Shown here: one piece after another, positions 34,883 through 45,602 of the stretch | How positions within the stretch are numbered: position 1 is the first letter of the stretch | Layout: each line of letters opens with the position of its first letter | Assembly: GCA_008016945.1 (NCBI GenBank) | Contig: SSGN01000080.1 | Span: forward strand, 1 to 57,238 | Origin: Flavobacteriales bacterium | Lineage (GTDB): Bacteria > Bacteroidota > Bacteroidia > Flavobacteriales > PHOS-HE28 | Direction: 5' to 3' | DNA length: 57,238 nucleotides | Position numbers and translations under genes: made by a program | Notes under the pieces: generated by a model | What the model was told of the DNA's origin: nothing | Databases searched by the model: none | Seen by the model: only the letters and a program-made list of their open reading frames with translations

Positions 34883-37800
34883 ATGGCAGAACAACGACGC
34901 TCTCAATTCGCGGCATACCTCCGGGCAGCCGCAACCTTCACCCCGATCCGCACCCTGCTTGCGCTCGCCGTGGTGTTCCTTTTCTGGAACACCGAGGCGA
35001 AGGCCACGCACGCCATGGGAGGCGATATCACCTACGAATGCCTGGGGAACAACCGGTATCGGGTGAACATGAGCTTCTTCCGCGATTGCAATGGGGTGAA
35101 CGCACCGACCAGTTGCAATAACGGGGATCTGCGGTTCAATGTGCGTTCGGCCACGTGCGGGGCCAACTTCAACGCGTGCTTCGTGCGCCAGAGCGTGGAG
35201 ATCGTCACCCCGATCTGTCCGGGTGCCACGGATCGATGCAACAGTGCCTCGGGCCAATATGGTGTTGAGCGCCATCGCTATTCGGCCATCATCGATCTCA
35301 CGGCATGGGCTGGATGCGGCACGGACTGGATCATCGACTGGGGCCTTTGCTGCAGGAACAACGCGATCACCTCGTTGAACAACCCGGGTTTCCGCGATCT
35401 CTACTTGAGCGCGCGATTGAACAATACCGTGTCGCCGTGCAACAGTTCACCGCGTTTCATCAACGACCCGGTGCCCTTCGGTTGCGTTGGACAGCCCATC
35501 GTGTACAACCATGGTGTCACCGACCTCGCCGGTGATTCGCTCCGGTTCGAGCTGGCCCCCGCACGCAGTGCCGCCAACAGCAACATCCCGTACAACCCCG
35601 GCTATACCTACCTCCAGCCGGTGATCACCAGCGGCGGTGCCAATGCCGTGACCATCGATCCCGCGACCGGGACGATCCGCTTCACCCCGAGCATCGCACA
35701 GTTCGCCGTGGTCACCGTACTCGTGCGCGAGTACCGGAATGGTGTGGAGATCGGCCAATACTACAGGGATCTTCAATTCGCCATCATCGCCTGCAACAAC
35801 AACAACCCTACCGCCAGCGGTATCAATGGAACGAACAGCTACGTGTACAACGTCTGCGCGGGCACGAACTTCTGCTTCAACGTGAATTCAGCGGATGCGG
35901 ATGCGAGCCAGACGGTGACCATGACCTGGAATGCGGCCATTCCCGGTGCTACGTTCACCACCACATCCGGGGCACGCCCTGTGGGAACCTTCTGCTGGAC
36001 ACCGACACTGGCCGATATCGGTCAGCAGATCTTCACCGTTTCCGTGGAGGACAACGCGTGCGTGCTCAACGGTTTTGGTACGGAAGGGTATTTGATCAAC
36101 GTTACACCGCCGCTCACACCGGCGAGCGCAGGTCCGGATCAGAGCGTATGTGGGTTTTCCACGACGCTCGCTGCCCTGCAACCTTTTGCACAGGCTCCGG
36201 GATCATGGACCGTGGTGCAAGGCACCGGTACGTTCGCCACGCCCACAAGCCCCACCACCACCGTGAGCGGGATGAGCCCAGGTACCAACATCTATCGGTG
36301 GACCGTGAACTACCACACGTGTGGAACGACCTCCGATGAGGTGACCATCCAGGCTTATGATCCGGGACATCCGGTTGCCAACGCAGGTCCGGCCCAGGAT
36401 CTGTGCCTGCCGACCACCACGGCCACCTTGGCGGCCAATACGGCCACGGCACCGGCCGTAGGTACTTGGACCTTGGTAAGTGGTGCTGGCGTGGTCACCT
36501 CCCCGAACAGCCCGAACTCCACCGTGACCGGATTGGGCCAAGGGACCAACGTGTTCCGATGGACCATCGACAATGGTGCTTGCACCCCGCCGACGAGCGC
36601 GCAGGTGAGCATCCGGGTGTTCAGCAACACCCAGCCTGCAGCCAATGCCGGTGCCGATCAGCAGTTGTGCGCACCCAACCTTTCCACCACCCTCGCGGCC
36701 AATGCACCCATCGCTCCGGCATCGGGCCAATGGACCGTGGTGACCGGTACCGGAACTTTCGCCAACGCCGCGCTCAGGAACACAACGGTGACCGGACTCT
36801 CCTTGGGCTTGAACCGGTTCCGCTGGACCATCAACAATGGCCCATGCACGCCGCCGTCCTCCTTCGATGAAGTGGATATCGTGGTGTTCAACCCGGCCAG
36901 CCCCAATGCCAACGCGGGACCGAACCAACAGGTTTGCGCAGCCAATGCCACCTTGGCGGCCAACGCACCGCTGACACCGGCCACGGGCCAATGGACCGTG
37001 GTGACCGGTACGGGTACGTTCGCCAATTCGACCAGTCCCACCACCACCGTGTCGGGCTTGTCGATCGGTACGAACACGTTCCAGTGGACACTGAGCAACG
37101 GCCCCTGCGCCAACGGTGTCACCACCTCACAGGTCACCATTACCCGCTTCGATGGCAGTGCGCCTGCGGCTTCCGCCGGCCCGGATCAAGACCTCTGTAC
37201 CGTTGGATCCTCCTCGTTGGCCAGCACCACCTTGGCGGCCAATGCTGCGGTGGCTCCGGCCACGGGGACCTGGACCGTGGTGAGCGGTGCGGCCACGATC
37301 ACCACACCGAACTCACCGACCACCACCGTCAGCAATATCCCGGTGGGGGTGACCACCCTGCGGTGGACCATCAACAATGGCCCTTGTGTGCCCAATACGA
37401 GCAGCGATGATGTCGTGATCCGCGTGTTCGATCGCAATGCACCGGTGGCTAATGCGGGGCCCGCACAGAACCTCTGCGCACCGGTCAGCTCGATCACGCT
37501 TGCGGCCAACTCGGCCACAGCACCCGGAACGGGCACCTGGTCGGTGGTGAGCGGTGCGGGTGTGTTCGCCAATGCCAACAGCCCCACGACCACCGTGACC
37601 GGCGCAGCCCTGGGGGTGAATGTGTATCAGTGGAGCATCAATAATGGCGCCTGCCCGAACAGCACGACCACATCGACGGTCTCGATCACCATCTTCGATC
37701 CTGCCACAGCCGCTGCCAATGCGGGTACCGACCAGCAGCTGTGCGGAGTGGCAGCCACCGTTCTGGCGGGCAACGCCGTGCAAGCACCGGCCACCGGTAC

Positions 37801-40800
37801 CTGGACCGTGGTGAGCGGTGCCGCAACGTTCGCCAATGCGAACAACGCTTCCACCTCGATCTCTGGACTTCCGCTGGGAACCACGGTTCTGCGTTGGACC
37901 GTGAACAATGGCCCATGTGGGTCGACATCGGATGAGGTGGCGATCCTGCGCTACGACCCCAACAACCCGGTGGCGAACGCCGGGCCAGATCAGAGCATCT
38001 GCGTTCCTGTTGCCCCGAACACGGTGGTGATGGCGGGGAGCGGCCTTACCGCACCTGCGACGGGGACATGGACCCTCGTGTCCGGTGGGGGCATCATCGT
38101 GGATCCGAGCAGCCCCTCCACCGCCATCACCGGTCTGCCGCTTGGTATCAGCGAATTCCGCTGGAGCGTGAGCAATGGCCCTTGTGCCAACGGCAACACC
38201 AATGATCTGGTGCGTGTGTTCGTGTTCAATAGTGATGCGCCGAGCGCCAATGCAGGCCCGGACCAGTCGTTGTGTACCACCAGTGGGACGACCACCATGG
38301 CGGGCAGTGCAGTGGCTTCTCCGTCCACCGGGATGTGGACCCTGGTGAGCGGTACCGGAACCATCGTGGATCCAAGCAACCCCACCACATCGGTCACCGA
38401 CCTGCAAGTGGGACAGAACATCTTCCAATGGACGGTGGACAATGGACCCTGCGCCAGCGGGATCACCACCGACCAGATGAGCATCTTCGTATACGATCCG
38501 AACAATCCGGTGGCCGCATCCGGCCCGGATCAGAGCGTTTGTACGTCGGCGGGCAACAGTATCACCCTCGAAGGCAGTGCGGTGATCTTCCCGGCCACCG
38601 GTGTGTGGACCGTGGTGGGAAGCCCGGCCACCATCGTGAACCCCAACTCACCGACCACCCAGGTGACGGGCTTGACCACAGGTAACTATTCATTCACCTG
38701 GACCGTGAACAACGGGGTATGCCCGAACCCGGTCTCCAGCAGTACTTCGCTCGTGGTGGTGGCCGATGGTACCGCGCAAGCAGCACTGGCCGGTCCCGAC
38801 CAGAGCGTATGTGGTGCTTCCTCCACGGTCACCATGGCCGCGAACGCACCCACCGGTGTTGCCACCGGTTCGTGGACCGTGGTGCAGGGCGCGGCCAACT
38901 TCACCAATGCCACCGCAGCGAACACCACCGTCACGGGGTTGGCCGTAGGGGTCAACATCCTCCGTTGGAGCATCGATAACGGGGCCTGTGGCGTCACCAG
39001 TGACCTCATCTCGGTCCTGGTGTATGACCAGAACCATCCGGTGGCCAATGCTGGCCCCGATCAGAACCTTTGTACGCCAACGACCAGCGCCACGCTCGTA
39101 GGGAGCAACATCATTCTCCCGGCCGTGGGGCAATGGACCCTGGTGAGTGGAGCCGGCACCATCGCCAACCCGACGGCGGCGACCACGGCCGTGAGCGGAC
39201 TGGCTGTAGGTGAGAACGTGTTCCGCTGGCAGGTGAACAACGGAGTATGCCCCGACCCCATCACCAGTGATCTGGTCAGCATCTTCGTGTTCGATCAAGG
39301 AGCGGCCATGGCCAATGCCGGGCCCGATCAGGAGGTCTGCACCCCTGTGGCTTCGGTGACCCTTGTGGGCAATGCCCCTGTGGGCTCGGCCGTGGGCACC
39401 TGGACCCGTATCTCGGGTGTGGGCACCATCTCGGCACCCAACAACCCGAACAGTACAGTGACCGGATTGGCCCCTGGTGCCAACGTTTTCCAGTGGTCCA
39501 TCAACAACGGTTCTTGTGGTACCACTTCGGATCTGGTGACCATCTATGTGTTCGATGCCACCAACCCCGTGGCGAACGCCGGTCCCGATCAGGAGATCTG
39601 CACACCGAACAGCACTGCTACGCTCGCCGGCAGCACCGTCATTTTCCCGGCTACTGGCTCTTGGACCTTGGTGAGCGGCTCCGGCGTGATCACCTCACCA
39701 ACGGACCCGAACAGCGGTGTGACCGGACTTGCCATCGGAGAGAACATCTTCGAGTGGACCGTGACCAATGGCCCTTGTGCCAACCCGTTGACCACCGACC
39801 GGGTCTCCATCTTCGTGTTCGATGCGGGTGGGGCATCGGCCAATGCCGGACCCGATCAGGAGTTGTGCTCGCCTGCATCCACCACCAGCCTCGCTGGGAA
39901 TGCGGTCAACGCGCCGGCGACCGGTGTATGGTCGCTCACCCAAGGGACCGGTGTGATCGCCGATCCTGCCGATCCGAACACGCTGGTCTCGGGTCTCTCC
40001 ATCGGCATCAACATCTTCACCTGGACCGTGGACAATGGACCCTGTGCCAATGGGGTCACCACCGACCAGGTCCGGATCCTGGTGTACGATGAGAACAATG
40101 TGAATGCCGACGCGGGTGCGGATCAACAGCATTGCTCACCCATCAACAGTACAACGCTCAGTGGCAGCCCGGTCATCGTGCCGGCGGTTGGCACTTGGAC
40201 CGTGATCAGTGGCACGGCGGCCATCGCCGATCCAAATGACCCGAACACCGCGATCACCGGCCTTGTTGTGGGTGAAGTGGTGCTGGAATGGACCGTGGAT
40301 AACGGCCCCTGCGCGAATGGAGCCACCTCCGACCGCGTGAGCATCTTCATCTTCGATGAGCAGAACCCCGATGCTGACGCAGGTGCCGATCAGGAGTTGT
40401 GCACACCGAACACCATCGCCACGCTGGATGGCAGTCCAGTGACTTTCCCTGCGGTGGGTACTTGGGTCCTCGTGAGTGGACAGGGCACGATCACCGATGC
40501 CAATTCGCCGAATACGACCGTCACGGATCTCGCTGTAGGAGTGAACGTGTTCCGCTGGACCGTGGACAATGGCCCCTGTGCCAATGGCACCACCACCGAT
40601 GAGGTGAGCCTCCTGCTCTTCGACCTCAATAACCAGCAGGCCGATGCTGGTCCTGACCAGTCGTTGTGCACACCGAACACGAGCACCACGCTTGCCGGAA
40701 GTGGCGTGACCCTGCCTGCGCAAGGCACATGGACCCTCATCTCCGGGTCCGGTACCATTACCGATCCCAATGATCCGAACACAACGGTGACGGACCTGGC

Positions 40801-43800
40801 CATCGGCGAGAACATCTTCCAGTGGACCGTGGACAACGGACCATGCGCAACCAGTGGCACCACCGACCAGGTGAGCATCTTCGTGTATTTCGATGAGAAT
40901 CCGCTCGCCTTCGCGGGCCCGGATCAAGAGCTGTGCACCATCAATGTGGCCACCACGACCATGGCTGGCAGCGCCGTCACCTTCCCGGCGGTGGGCACCT
41001 GGACCTTGGTCAGTGGCACGGGGACCATCGCCAACCCGAACAGCCCCACCACCACCATCTTCGATCTGAGCATCGGTGAGAACGTGTTCGAATGGACCGT
41101 GGACAATGGCCCCTGCGCGTCGGGCATCACCACCGACCGGGTCTCCATCTTCGTGTTCGACGAGAACAACGCCAGCGCCGATGCCGGTGCCGATCAGGAC
41201 CTGTGTACGCCGACCACGAACACTACCATGCAGGCCAGCCCTGTGGTGTTCCCGGCCATCGGTACTTGGACCGTGGTCAGTGGTACGGCCACCATCGCAC
41301 ACCCCACCGATCCACATACCTCCATCACGGATCTCGGCGTGGGTACCATCGTATTGGCGTGGACCGTGGACAACGGCCCATGCTCCTCCGGTATCACGAG
41401 CGATCAGGTGGTGATCCGCCTCTTTGATGAGAACAACCCCGTGGCCGATGCCGGACCCGATCAAGAACTCTGCTCCAGCGCTCCGGTGACGAACATGCAG
41501 GGTAGTGCCATCATCGCACCGGCCAGTGGGCATTGGCAACTGGTGAGCGGTTCCGGAACCCTGGCCGACCCGACTTCGCCCACTACGCAGGTCACCGACC
41601 TGGCCATCGGGGAGAACATCTTCCTCTGGACCGTGACCAACGGACCTTGTGCCAACAGCTTGACCGATGATCTCGTCACCATCTATGTGTTCGACGAGAA
41701 CAACCCCGATGCCAGCGCCGGTCTGGATCAGCAGGTCTGCACTCCCGTGACGCAGGCCGTCATGGAGGGCTCCAGCTACACCTTCCCGGCCACCGGTACC
41801 TGGACCTTAGTGTCCGGACAGGGTACCATAACTGATCCTACAAATCCTGCGGGGGTCATCACCGATCTGGGTATCGGTGTCAACACCTTCCGGTGGGAGG
41901 TCTACAATGGTGGTTGTGCGAACCAGCTCACCAGCGACCTGGTGGACATCGTGCTCTTCGATGCTTCAGCTCCGCCCGCTGATGCCGGACCGGATCAGGA
42001 GTTCTGCGCGCCGGACGAAAATGCGAACCTCGTGGGTAATGCACCGGTGGGTGCGGCCATTGGTACTTGGGCCCGCGTACAGGGCACGGGTGCGATCGCT
42101 GACCCCAATGCACCCAGTACGACCGTTTCCGGACTCTCCGTGGGTGAGAACATCTTCACCTGGACGCTCCAAGGGGGCATCTGCGTGACCACCGTGGACT
42201 CGGTGAGCATCTACGTGTTCGATCCGAACAATGCGATCGCCAATGCGGGCCTCGATCAAGAGCTCTGCATGCCCGATGATTCGGTGTTCATGGCCGGCTC
42301 AAGCCTCATCTTCCCCGCTGTCGGCACCTGGACCACCTTGATCGGAACCGGAGTGCCGCAGAACCCGAACGATCCCAACACGATCATCACGGACCTGGGC
42401 CTCGGCCTGAACCGCTTCCAATGGGAGGTCTACAATGGGCCTTGTGCCAACGGTCTTACCGTGGACCTCGTGGATGTGACCTTGTACGACGACACCACCG
42501 CTGCGGCCAATGCCGGACCTGACCTACAGCAGTGCTTGCCACTTACGGAGATCAACCTGCAAGGTGTGCAGCCGCCGGCACCGGCGGAAGGGACCTGGAC
42601 ACTGATCGCGGGTACCGGACAGGTTACCGATCCGCATGATCCGACAACGCATGTCACTGGCCTTTCTCAAGGCATCAACACCTTCGTCTGGACCCTCGCG
42701 TGGGATCCATGCCCGAACAATGGTGTGCTTTCCGACACGATGAGCGTGTATGTCTACGATCCTGCAGCACCCCTGGCCGCAGCCGGACCTGATCAGCAAC
42801 TCTGCACGCCCCAGGATGCCACCACCTTGACCGGGAATACACCGGCTATCCCAGGTGTGGGCACCTGGTCCGTGATCAGTGGTACGGCCGTTATCGCCGA
42901 CCCGAACGACCCCACCAGTGCGGTATCCGGCCTGGGTGTGGGTGAGCATGTCCTCGTGTACGAGATCTACAACGGCATCTGTGGCTTCGGTCCTCCGAGC
43001 ACCGATACCCTCACCATCCGCGTGTACGACGGCCAGGCTCCAGCTGCCACCACGGGCGAAAGCATCCAGGCCTGCACACCGGTCGATGATATCACCCTTC
43101 AGGGAAGTACGCCTGTTTTCCCTGCGGTCGGTACATGGTCCGGCACCAGTGGAACCATCGTCACGCCCAACGATCCAGCCTCCGTGGTGTCCGGGCTTGG
43201 TGTAGGACAGCACACCTTCACCTGGACCATCGATAATGGTACATGCGGTAGCTCAAGTGCGGCGCAACAGGTGTTCATCTACGACGATACGGCGCCGGAT
43301 GCCGAGGCCGGACCCGACCAAGAGTTCTGCACACCCACCACCAGTGCGACGCTCGCGGCCAATGCGGTGGTGTTCCCGGCAACGGGTACATGGACCGTCG
43401 TCACGGGCGGTGCCACGGTCGGCGATCCCTCTTCGCCCACGGCCACGGTCAGCGGTCTTACCGTTGGAACGAACACCTTGCGATGGACCATCTCCAACGG
43501 CCCGTGCGGCACCACACAGGATGAAGTGACCATCACCGTGTTCGATGATCAACACCCTGTTGCCAACGCAGGCGCTGATCAGCAGCTTTGCACGCCGGCC
43601 AGCAATACCACCCTGGCAGGTAGTGCTGTCACCTTCCCGGCCACCGGCACCTGGGTGTTCGTGAACGGTAGTGCCACGCTCAGCGATCCCAACTCGCCCA
43701 CCAGCACCATTTCCGGACTCGCCGTTGGTGTATACACCTTGCAATGGGTGGTGGACAATGGCCCATGCGGCAGCGGCCCCACTACGGATGAGGTGACCAT

Positions 43801-44626
43801 CACCGTGTTCGATGCCTCCAGTGCCCCGGCCGCTGCAGGCCCTGATCAAGAGTTCTGCACGCCGACCACGGAGCCGGTCACCATGTTCGCTAGCGCACCA
43901 GCAGCGCCTGCCACCGGGCAGTGGTCGCTCGTGAGCGGCACGGCGACCATCACTGATCCAGCCGACCCGTTCTCGGCCATCACCGGACTTGGACTTGGGG
44001 CCAACGTGTTCGAATGGCTCGTGAACAACGGCCCGTGCGGTACCACCACCGATCGCATTACCATCCACGTCTATGATCATACCGTGCCGGGGGCCGATGC
44101 TGGGGATGACCAACAGCTCTGCCAGCACCAGACCACCACGGCCACGTTGGCGGCCGAACCGGCCACCAGCACGGCTTCCGTCCACTGGAGCCTCGTTGCG
44201 GGCAGTGGAACCATCACCACACCGGGCGATGCCAATACCACCGTTACCGCACTTGCCCTGGGAACCAATGTGTTCGTGTGGACCCTGGACAATGGAGAAT
44301 GCGGCGCTACAACGGATACCGTCCGCATCGTGCTCAAGGATTGCCTCACCCTCACCATCCCGAACGCCTTCTCACCCAACGGTGATGGAGTGAACGATGT
44401 CTACACCATCGACAACATCCAGTACTATCCCAACAACTCGTTCATCGTATTCAACCGTTGGGGCAACAAGGTGTTCGAGGCAGCGCCCTACACCAATACC
44501 TGGGATGGCACCAGCCAGTTCGGGGCCGCCTTCGGCGAACACCTGCCGGAAAGCACGTACTACTATGTGCTTGATCCCGGAACGGGTGATGAGTCCTTCA
44601 CCGGTTACATCTACCTGCGCCGCTAA
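34883..44626 (+). CDS. Giant T9SS-secreted repeat protein, probable surface adhesin
   Basis: 3247 residues. An N-terminal signal peptide ends EAKA before THAMGGDITYECLGNN. A Cys-rich cassette (about 42-413) matches the N-terminus of the protein encoded at 27111-28784. Then come 31 tandem repeats of about 88 residues (414-3154), and residues 3155-3247 form a type B T9SS sorting domain (NAFSPNGDGVNDVYTID, FNRWGNKVFE, YYYVLDP). The product should cross the inner membrane by Sec and the outer membrane by T9SS and stay on the surface, like SprB and related gliding adhesins. Its stop overlaps a PorP/SprF start (TAATG), and an OmpA/PorE-like gene follows; SprF partners such adhesins in Flavobacterium. 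Target and role in motility are inferred. Confidence 0.9.
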   Translation: MAEQRRSQFAAYLRAAATFTPIRTLLALAVVFLFWNTEAKATHAMGGDITYECLGNNRYRVNMSFFRDCNGVNAPTSCNNGDLRFNVRSATCGANFNACFVRQSVEIVTPICPGATDRCNSASGQYGVERHRYSAIIDLTAWAGCGTDWIIDWGLCCRNNAITSLNNPGFRDLYLSARLNNTVSPCNSSPRFINDPVPFGCVGQPIVYNHGVTDLAGDSLRFELAPARSAANSNIPYNPGYTYLQPVITSGGANAVTIDPATGTIRFTPSIAQFAVVTVLVREYRNGVEIGQYYRDLQFAIIACNNNNPTASGINGTNSYVYNVCAGTNFCFNVNSADADASQTVTMTWNAAIPGATFTTTSGARPVGTFCWTPTLADIGQQIFTVSVEDNACVLNGFGTEGYLINVTPPLTPASAGPDQSVCGFSTTLAALQPFAQAPGSWTVVQGTGTFATPTSPTTTVSGMSPGTNIYRWTVNYHTCGTTSDEVTIQAYDPGHPVANAGPAQDLCLPTTTATLAANTATAPAVGTWTLVSGAGVVTSPNSPNSTVTGLGQGTNVFRWTIDNGACTPPTSAQVSIRVFSNTQPAANAGADQQLCAPNLSTTLAANAPIAPASGQWTVVTGTGTFANAALRNTTVTGLSLGLNRFRWTINNGPCTPPSSFDEVDIVVFNPASPNANAGPNQQVCAANATLAANAPLTPATGQWTVVTGTGTFANSTSPTTTVSGLSIGTNTFQWTLSNGPCANGVTTSQVTITRFDGSAPAASAGPDQDLCTVGSSSLASTTLAANAAVAPATGTWTVVSGAATITTPNSPTTTVSNIPVGVTTLRWTINNGPCVPNTSSDDVVIRVFDRNAPVANAGPAQNLCAPVSSITLAANSATAPGTGTWSVVSGAGVFANANSPTTTVTGAALGVNVYQWSINNGACPNSTTTSTVSITIFDPATAAANAGTDQQLCGVAATVLAGNAVQAPATGTWTVVSGAATFANANNASTSISGLPLGTTVLRWTVNNGPCGSTSDEVAILRYDPNNPVANAGPDQSICVPVAPNTVVMAGSGLTAPATGTWTLVSGGGIIVDPSSPSTAITGLPLGISEFRWSVSNGPCANGNTNDLVRVFVFNSDAPSANAGPDQSLCTTSGTTTMAGSAVASPSTGMWTLVSGTGTIVDPSNPTTSVTDLQVGQNIFQWTVDNGPCASGITTDQMSIFVYDPNNPVAASGPDQSVCTSAGNSITLEGSAVIFPATGVWTVVGSPATIVNPNSPTTQVTGLTTGNYSFTWTVNNGVCPNPVSSSTSLVVVADGTAQAALAGPDQSVCGASSTVTMAANAPTGVATGSWTVVQGAANFTNATAANTTVTGLAVGVNILRWSIDNGACGVTSDLISVLVYDQNHPVANAGPDQNLCTPTTSATLVGSNIILPAVGQWTLVSGAGTIANPTAATTAVSGLAVGENVFRWQVNNGVCPDPITSDLVSIFVFDQGAAMANAGPDQEVCTPVASVTLVGNAPVGSAVGTWTRISGVGTISAPNNPNSTVTGLAPGANVFQWSINNGSCGTTSDLVTIYVFDATNPVANAGPDQEICTPNSTATLAGSTVIFPATGSWTLVSGSGVITSPTDPNSGVTGLAIGENIFEWTVTNGPCANPLTTDRVSIFVFDAGGASANAGPDQELCSPASTTSLAGNAVNAPATGVWSLTQGTGVIADPADPNTLVSGLSIGINIFTWTVDNGPCANGVTTDQVRILVYDENNVNADAGADQQHCSPINSTTLSGSPVIVPAVGTWTVISGTAAIADPNDPNTAITGLVVGEVVLEWTVDNGPCANGATSDRVSIFIFDEQNPDADAGADQELCTPNTIATLDGSPVTFPAVGTWVLVSGQGTITDANSPNTTVTDLAVGVNVFRWTVDNGPCANGTTTDEVSLLLFDLNNQQADAGPDQSLCTPNTSTTLAGSGVTLPAQGTWTLISGSGTITDPNDPNTTVTDLAIGENIFQWTVDNGPCATSGTTDQVSIFVYFDENPLAFAGPDQELCTINVATTTMAGSAVTFPAVGTWTLVSGTGTIANPNSPTTTIFDLSIGENVFEWTVDNGPCASGITTDRVSIFVFDENNASADAGADQDLCTPTTNTTMQASPVVFPAIGTWTVVSGTATIAHPTDPHTSITDLGVGTIVLAWTVDNGPCSSGITSDQVVIRLFDENNPVADAGPDQELCSSAPVTNMQGSAIIAPASGHWQLVSGSGTLADPTSPTTQVTDLAIGENIFLWTVTNGPCANSLTDDLVTIYVFDENNPDASAGLDQQVCTPVTQAVMEGSSYTFPATGTWTLVSGQGTITDPTNPAGVITDLGIGVNTFRWEVYNGGCANQLTSDLVDIVLFDASAPPADAGPDQEFCAPDENANLVGNAPVGAAIGTWARVQGTGAIADPNAPSTTVSGLSVGENIFTWTLQGGICVTTVDSVSIYVFDPNNAIANAGLDQELCMPDDSVFMAGSSLIFPAVGTWTTLIGTGVPQNPNDPNTIITDLGLGLNRFQWEVYNGPCANGLTVDLVDVTLYDDTTAAANAGPDLQQCLPLTEINLQGVQPPAPAEGTWTLIAGTGQVTDPHDPTTHVTGLSQGINTFVWTLAWDPCPNNGVLSDTMSVYVYDPAAPLAAAGPDQQLCTPQDATTLTGNTPAIPGVGTWSVISGTAVIADPNDPTSAVSGLGVGEHVLVYEIYNGICGFGPPSTDTLTIRVYDGQAPAATTGESIQACTPVDDITLQGSTPVFPAVGTWSGTSGTIVTPNDPASVVSGLGVGQHTFTWTIDNGTCGSSSAAQQVFIYDDTAPDAEAGPDQEFCTPTTSATLAANAVVFPATGTWTVVTGGATVGDPSSPTATVSGLTVGTNTLRWTISNGPCGTTQDEVTITVFDDQHPVANAGADQQLCTPASNTTLAGSAVTFPATGTWVFVNGSATLSDPNSPTSTISGLAVGVYTLQWVVDNGPCGSGPTTDEVTITVFDASSAPAAAGPDQEFCTPTTEPVTMFASAPAAPATGQWSLVSGTATITDPADPFSAITGLGLGANVFEWLVNNGPCGTTTDRITIHVYDHTVPGADAGDDQQLCQHQTTTATLAAEPATSTASVHWSLVAGSGTITTPGDANTTVTALALGTNVFVWTLDNGECGATTDTVRIVLKDCLTLTIPNAFSPNGDGVNDVYTIDNIQYYPNNSFIVFNRWGNKVFEAAPYTNTWDGTSQFGAAFGEHLPESTYYYVLDPGTGDESFTGYIYLRR
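36122..44344 (+). repeat. 31 tandem Ig-like protein repeats of about 88 residues
   Basis: By my count 31 units start at A[ND]AGPDQxLC and run through GTWTLVSGxGTI, DPNSPTTTVTGL, GxNxFxWTVDNGPC and end VSIFVFD-N. Every unit keeps both the early Cys and the NGxC Cys, which suggests one disulfide per unit. The units have clearly diverged at DNA level, so this is not a recent expansion. Neighbours resemble each other in sub-blocks: ANAGP-type units in the first third, ADAGADQ-type units near 40.1-41.5 kb, and more divergent units near 42-43.2 kb. Confidence 0.9.
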
Positions 44627-45600
44627 TGAGAACGCGTTCAACAGCACCGCGCAACATGAACGATCAGATGAACAGTATCGCACACCGGATCAAGGGGGCC
44701 TCGGTCGCCATGCTGATGGCTTTGGGCCTCTCGGCTCAGCAGGATCCGCAATTCACCCAGTATATGTTCAACCTGCTCGCGCTCAATCCGGCCTATGCCG
44801 GAAGTGCCGATCGGGTCAGCCTCAAAGCCCTCAGCCGTCACCAATGGGTGGGTTTTGAAGGCGCTCCGACCACACAAACGCTCACCGTGCATTCACCCCT
44901 TGGTCGCGAAAGCATCGCCCTGGGGGGGACCGTTATGCGTGATAGTCATGGACCCATCACACAGTACACGTTCATGGCCGACTTCGCGTATCGCATCTTC
45001 ATGGGCGATGCCAAGCTCGCCTTCGGCATCAAGGGGGGGCTGAACCTCTTTCAGGGTCAATTCGCAGACCTGAATCCGCTTGTCCAAGGCGACCAGGTGT
45101 TCCAGCAGAATGTGTCCACCAAGCTTGACCCACAGTTCGGCTTCGGCGTCATGTACTACAGCGACCGCTATTTCCTCGGTCTCAGCACGCCGAAGTTGTT
45201 GCGCACCGAGTTCTTTGAGACGGACTCCCTTGCCTTCGTCTCTTCGCCCGGTCAGCGACCGCACTACTTCCTTACAGGGGGGTACGTGTTCGACATGGGT
45301 CTCTACCACAAGTTCAAACCCACCTTCCTCGTGAAGGCCGTACAGGGCGCGCCGATCAGCTTCGATATCAGCGCGAATTTCCTGTTCTACGAGAAGTTCT
45401 GGTTGGGCGCCATGTATCGCCACACCGATGCCGTCGGAGCCCTTGCACAATATCATATCACGGATGACCTGAGCGTGGGATACGCATATGACTACCCGCT
45501 GAGCACGCTGCGCAACTACAGCGGTGGCTCGCACGAGGTGATGCTCGGCCTAGACCTGGGTAAGAAACCGAAAGGGATCCGTTCACCCCGTTACTTCTGA
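44626..45600 (+). CDS. PorP/SprF-family type IX secretion membrane protein
   Basis: 324 residues. After a signal segment (ASVAMLMALGLSA) it has QQDPQFTQYMFNLLALNPAYAGS, the diagnostic opening of the PorP/SprF family. The rest is a predicted 12-14-strand outer-membrane beta-barrel with SLKALSRHQWVGFEGAP and GLSTPKLL. In Flavobacterium, SprF is needed for the surface adhesin SprB; paralogues sit beside individual T9SS type B cargo genes, as here. The ATG at 44626 overlaps the adhesin stop; ATG 44656 or 44668 would also work. Confidence 0.9.
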   Translation: MRTRSTAPRNMNDQMNSIAHRIKGASVAMLMALGLSAQQDPQFTQYMFNLLALNPAYAGSADRVSLKALSRHQWVGFEGAPTTQTLTVHSPLGRESIALGGTVMRDSHGPITQYTFMADFAYRIFMGDAKLAFGIKGGLNLFQGQFADLNPLVQGDQVFQQNVSTKLDPQFGFGVMYYSDRYFLGLSTPKLLRTEFFETDSLAFVSSPGQRPHYFLTGGYVFDMGLYHKFKPTFLVKAVQGAPISFDISANFLFYEKFWLGAMYRHTDAVGALAQYHITDDLSVGYAYDYPLSTLRNYSGGSHEVMLGLDLGKKPKGIRSPRYF

Positions 45601-45602
45601 TC

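Noticed and set aside
36203..41539. Long minus-strand open frames across the adhesin repeats (up to 467 codons)
   Set aside because: They mirror the codon pattern of the sense repeats, lack domains or start context, and recur at the repeat period. They are shadows of a GC-rich repeat gene.
36122..44344. Possibility that the 8-kb repeat array is a CRISPR or a recent tandem duplication
   Set aside because: The units are coding, about 265 bases long and clearly diverged in sequence; there are no short identical repeats with unique spacers.
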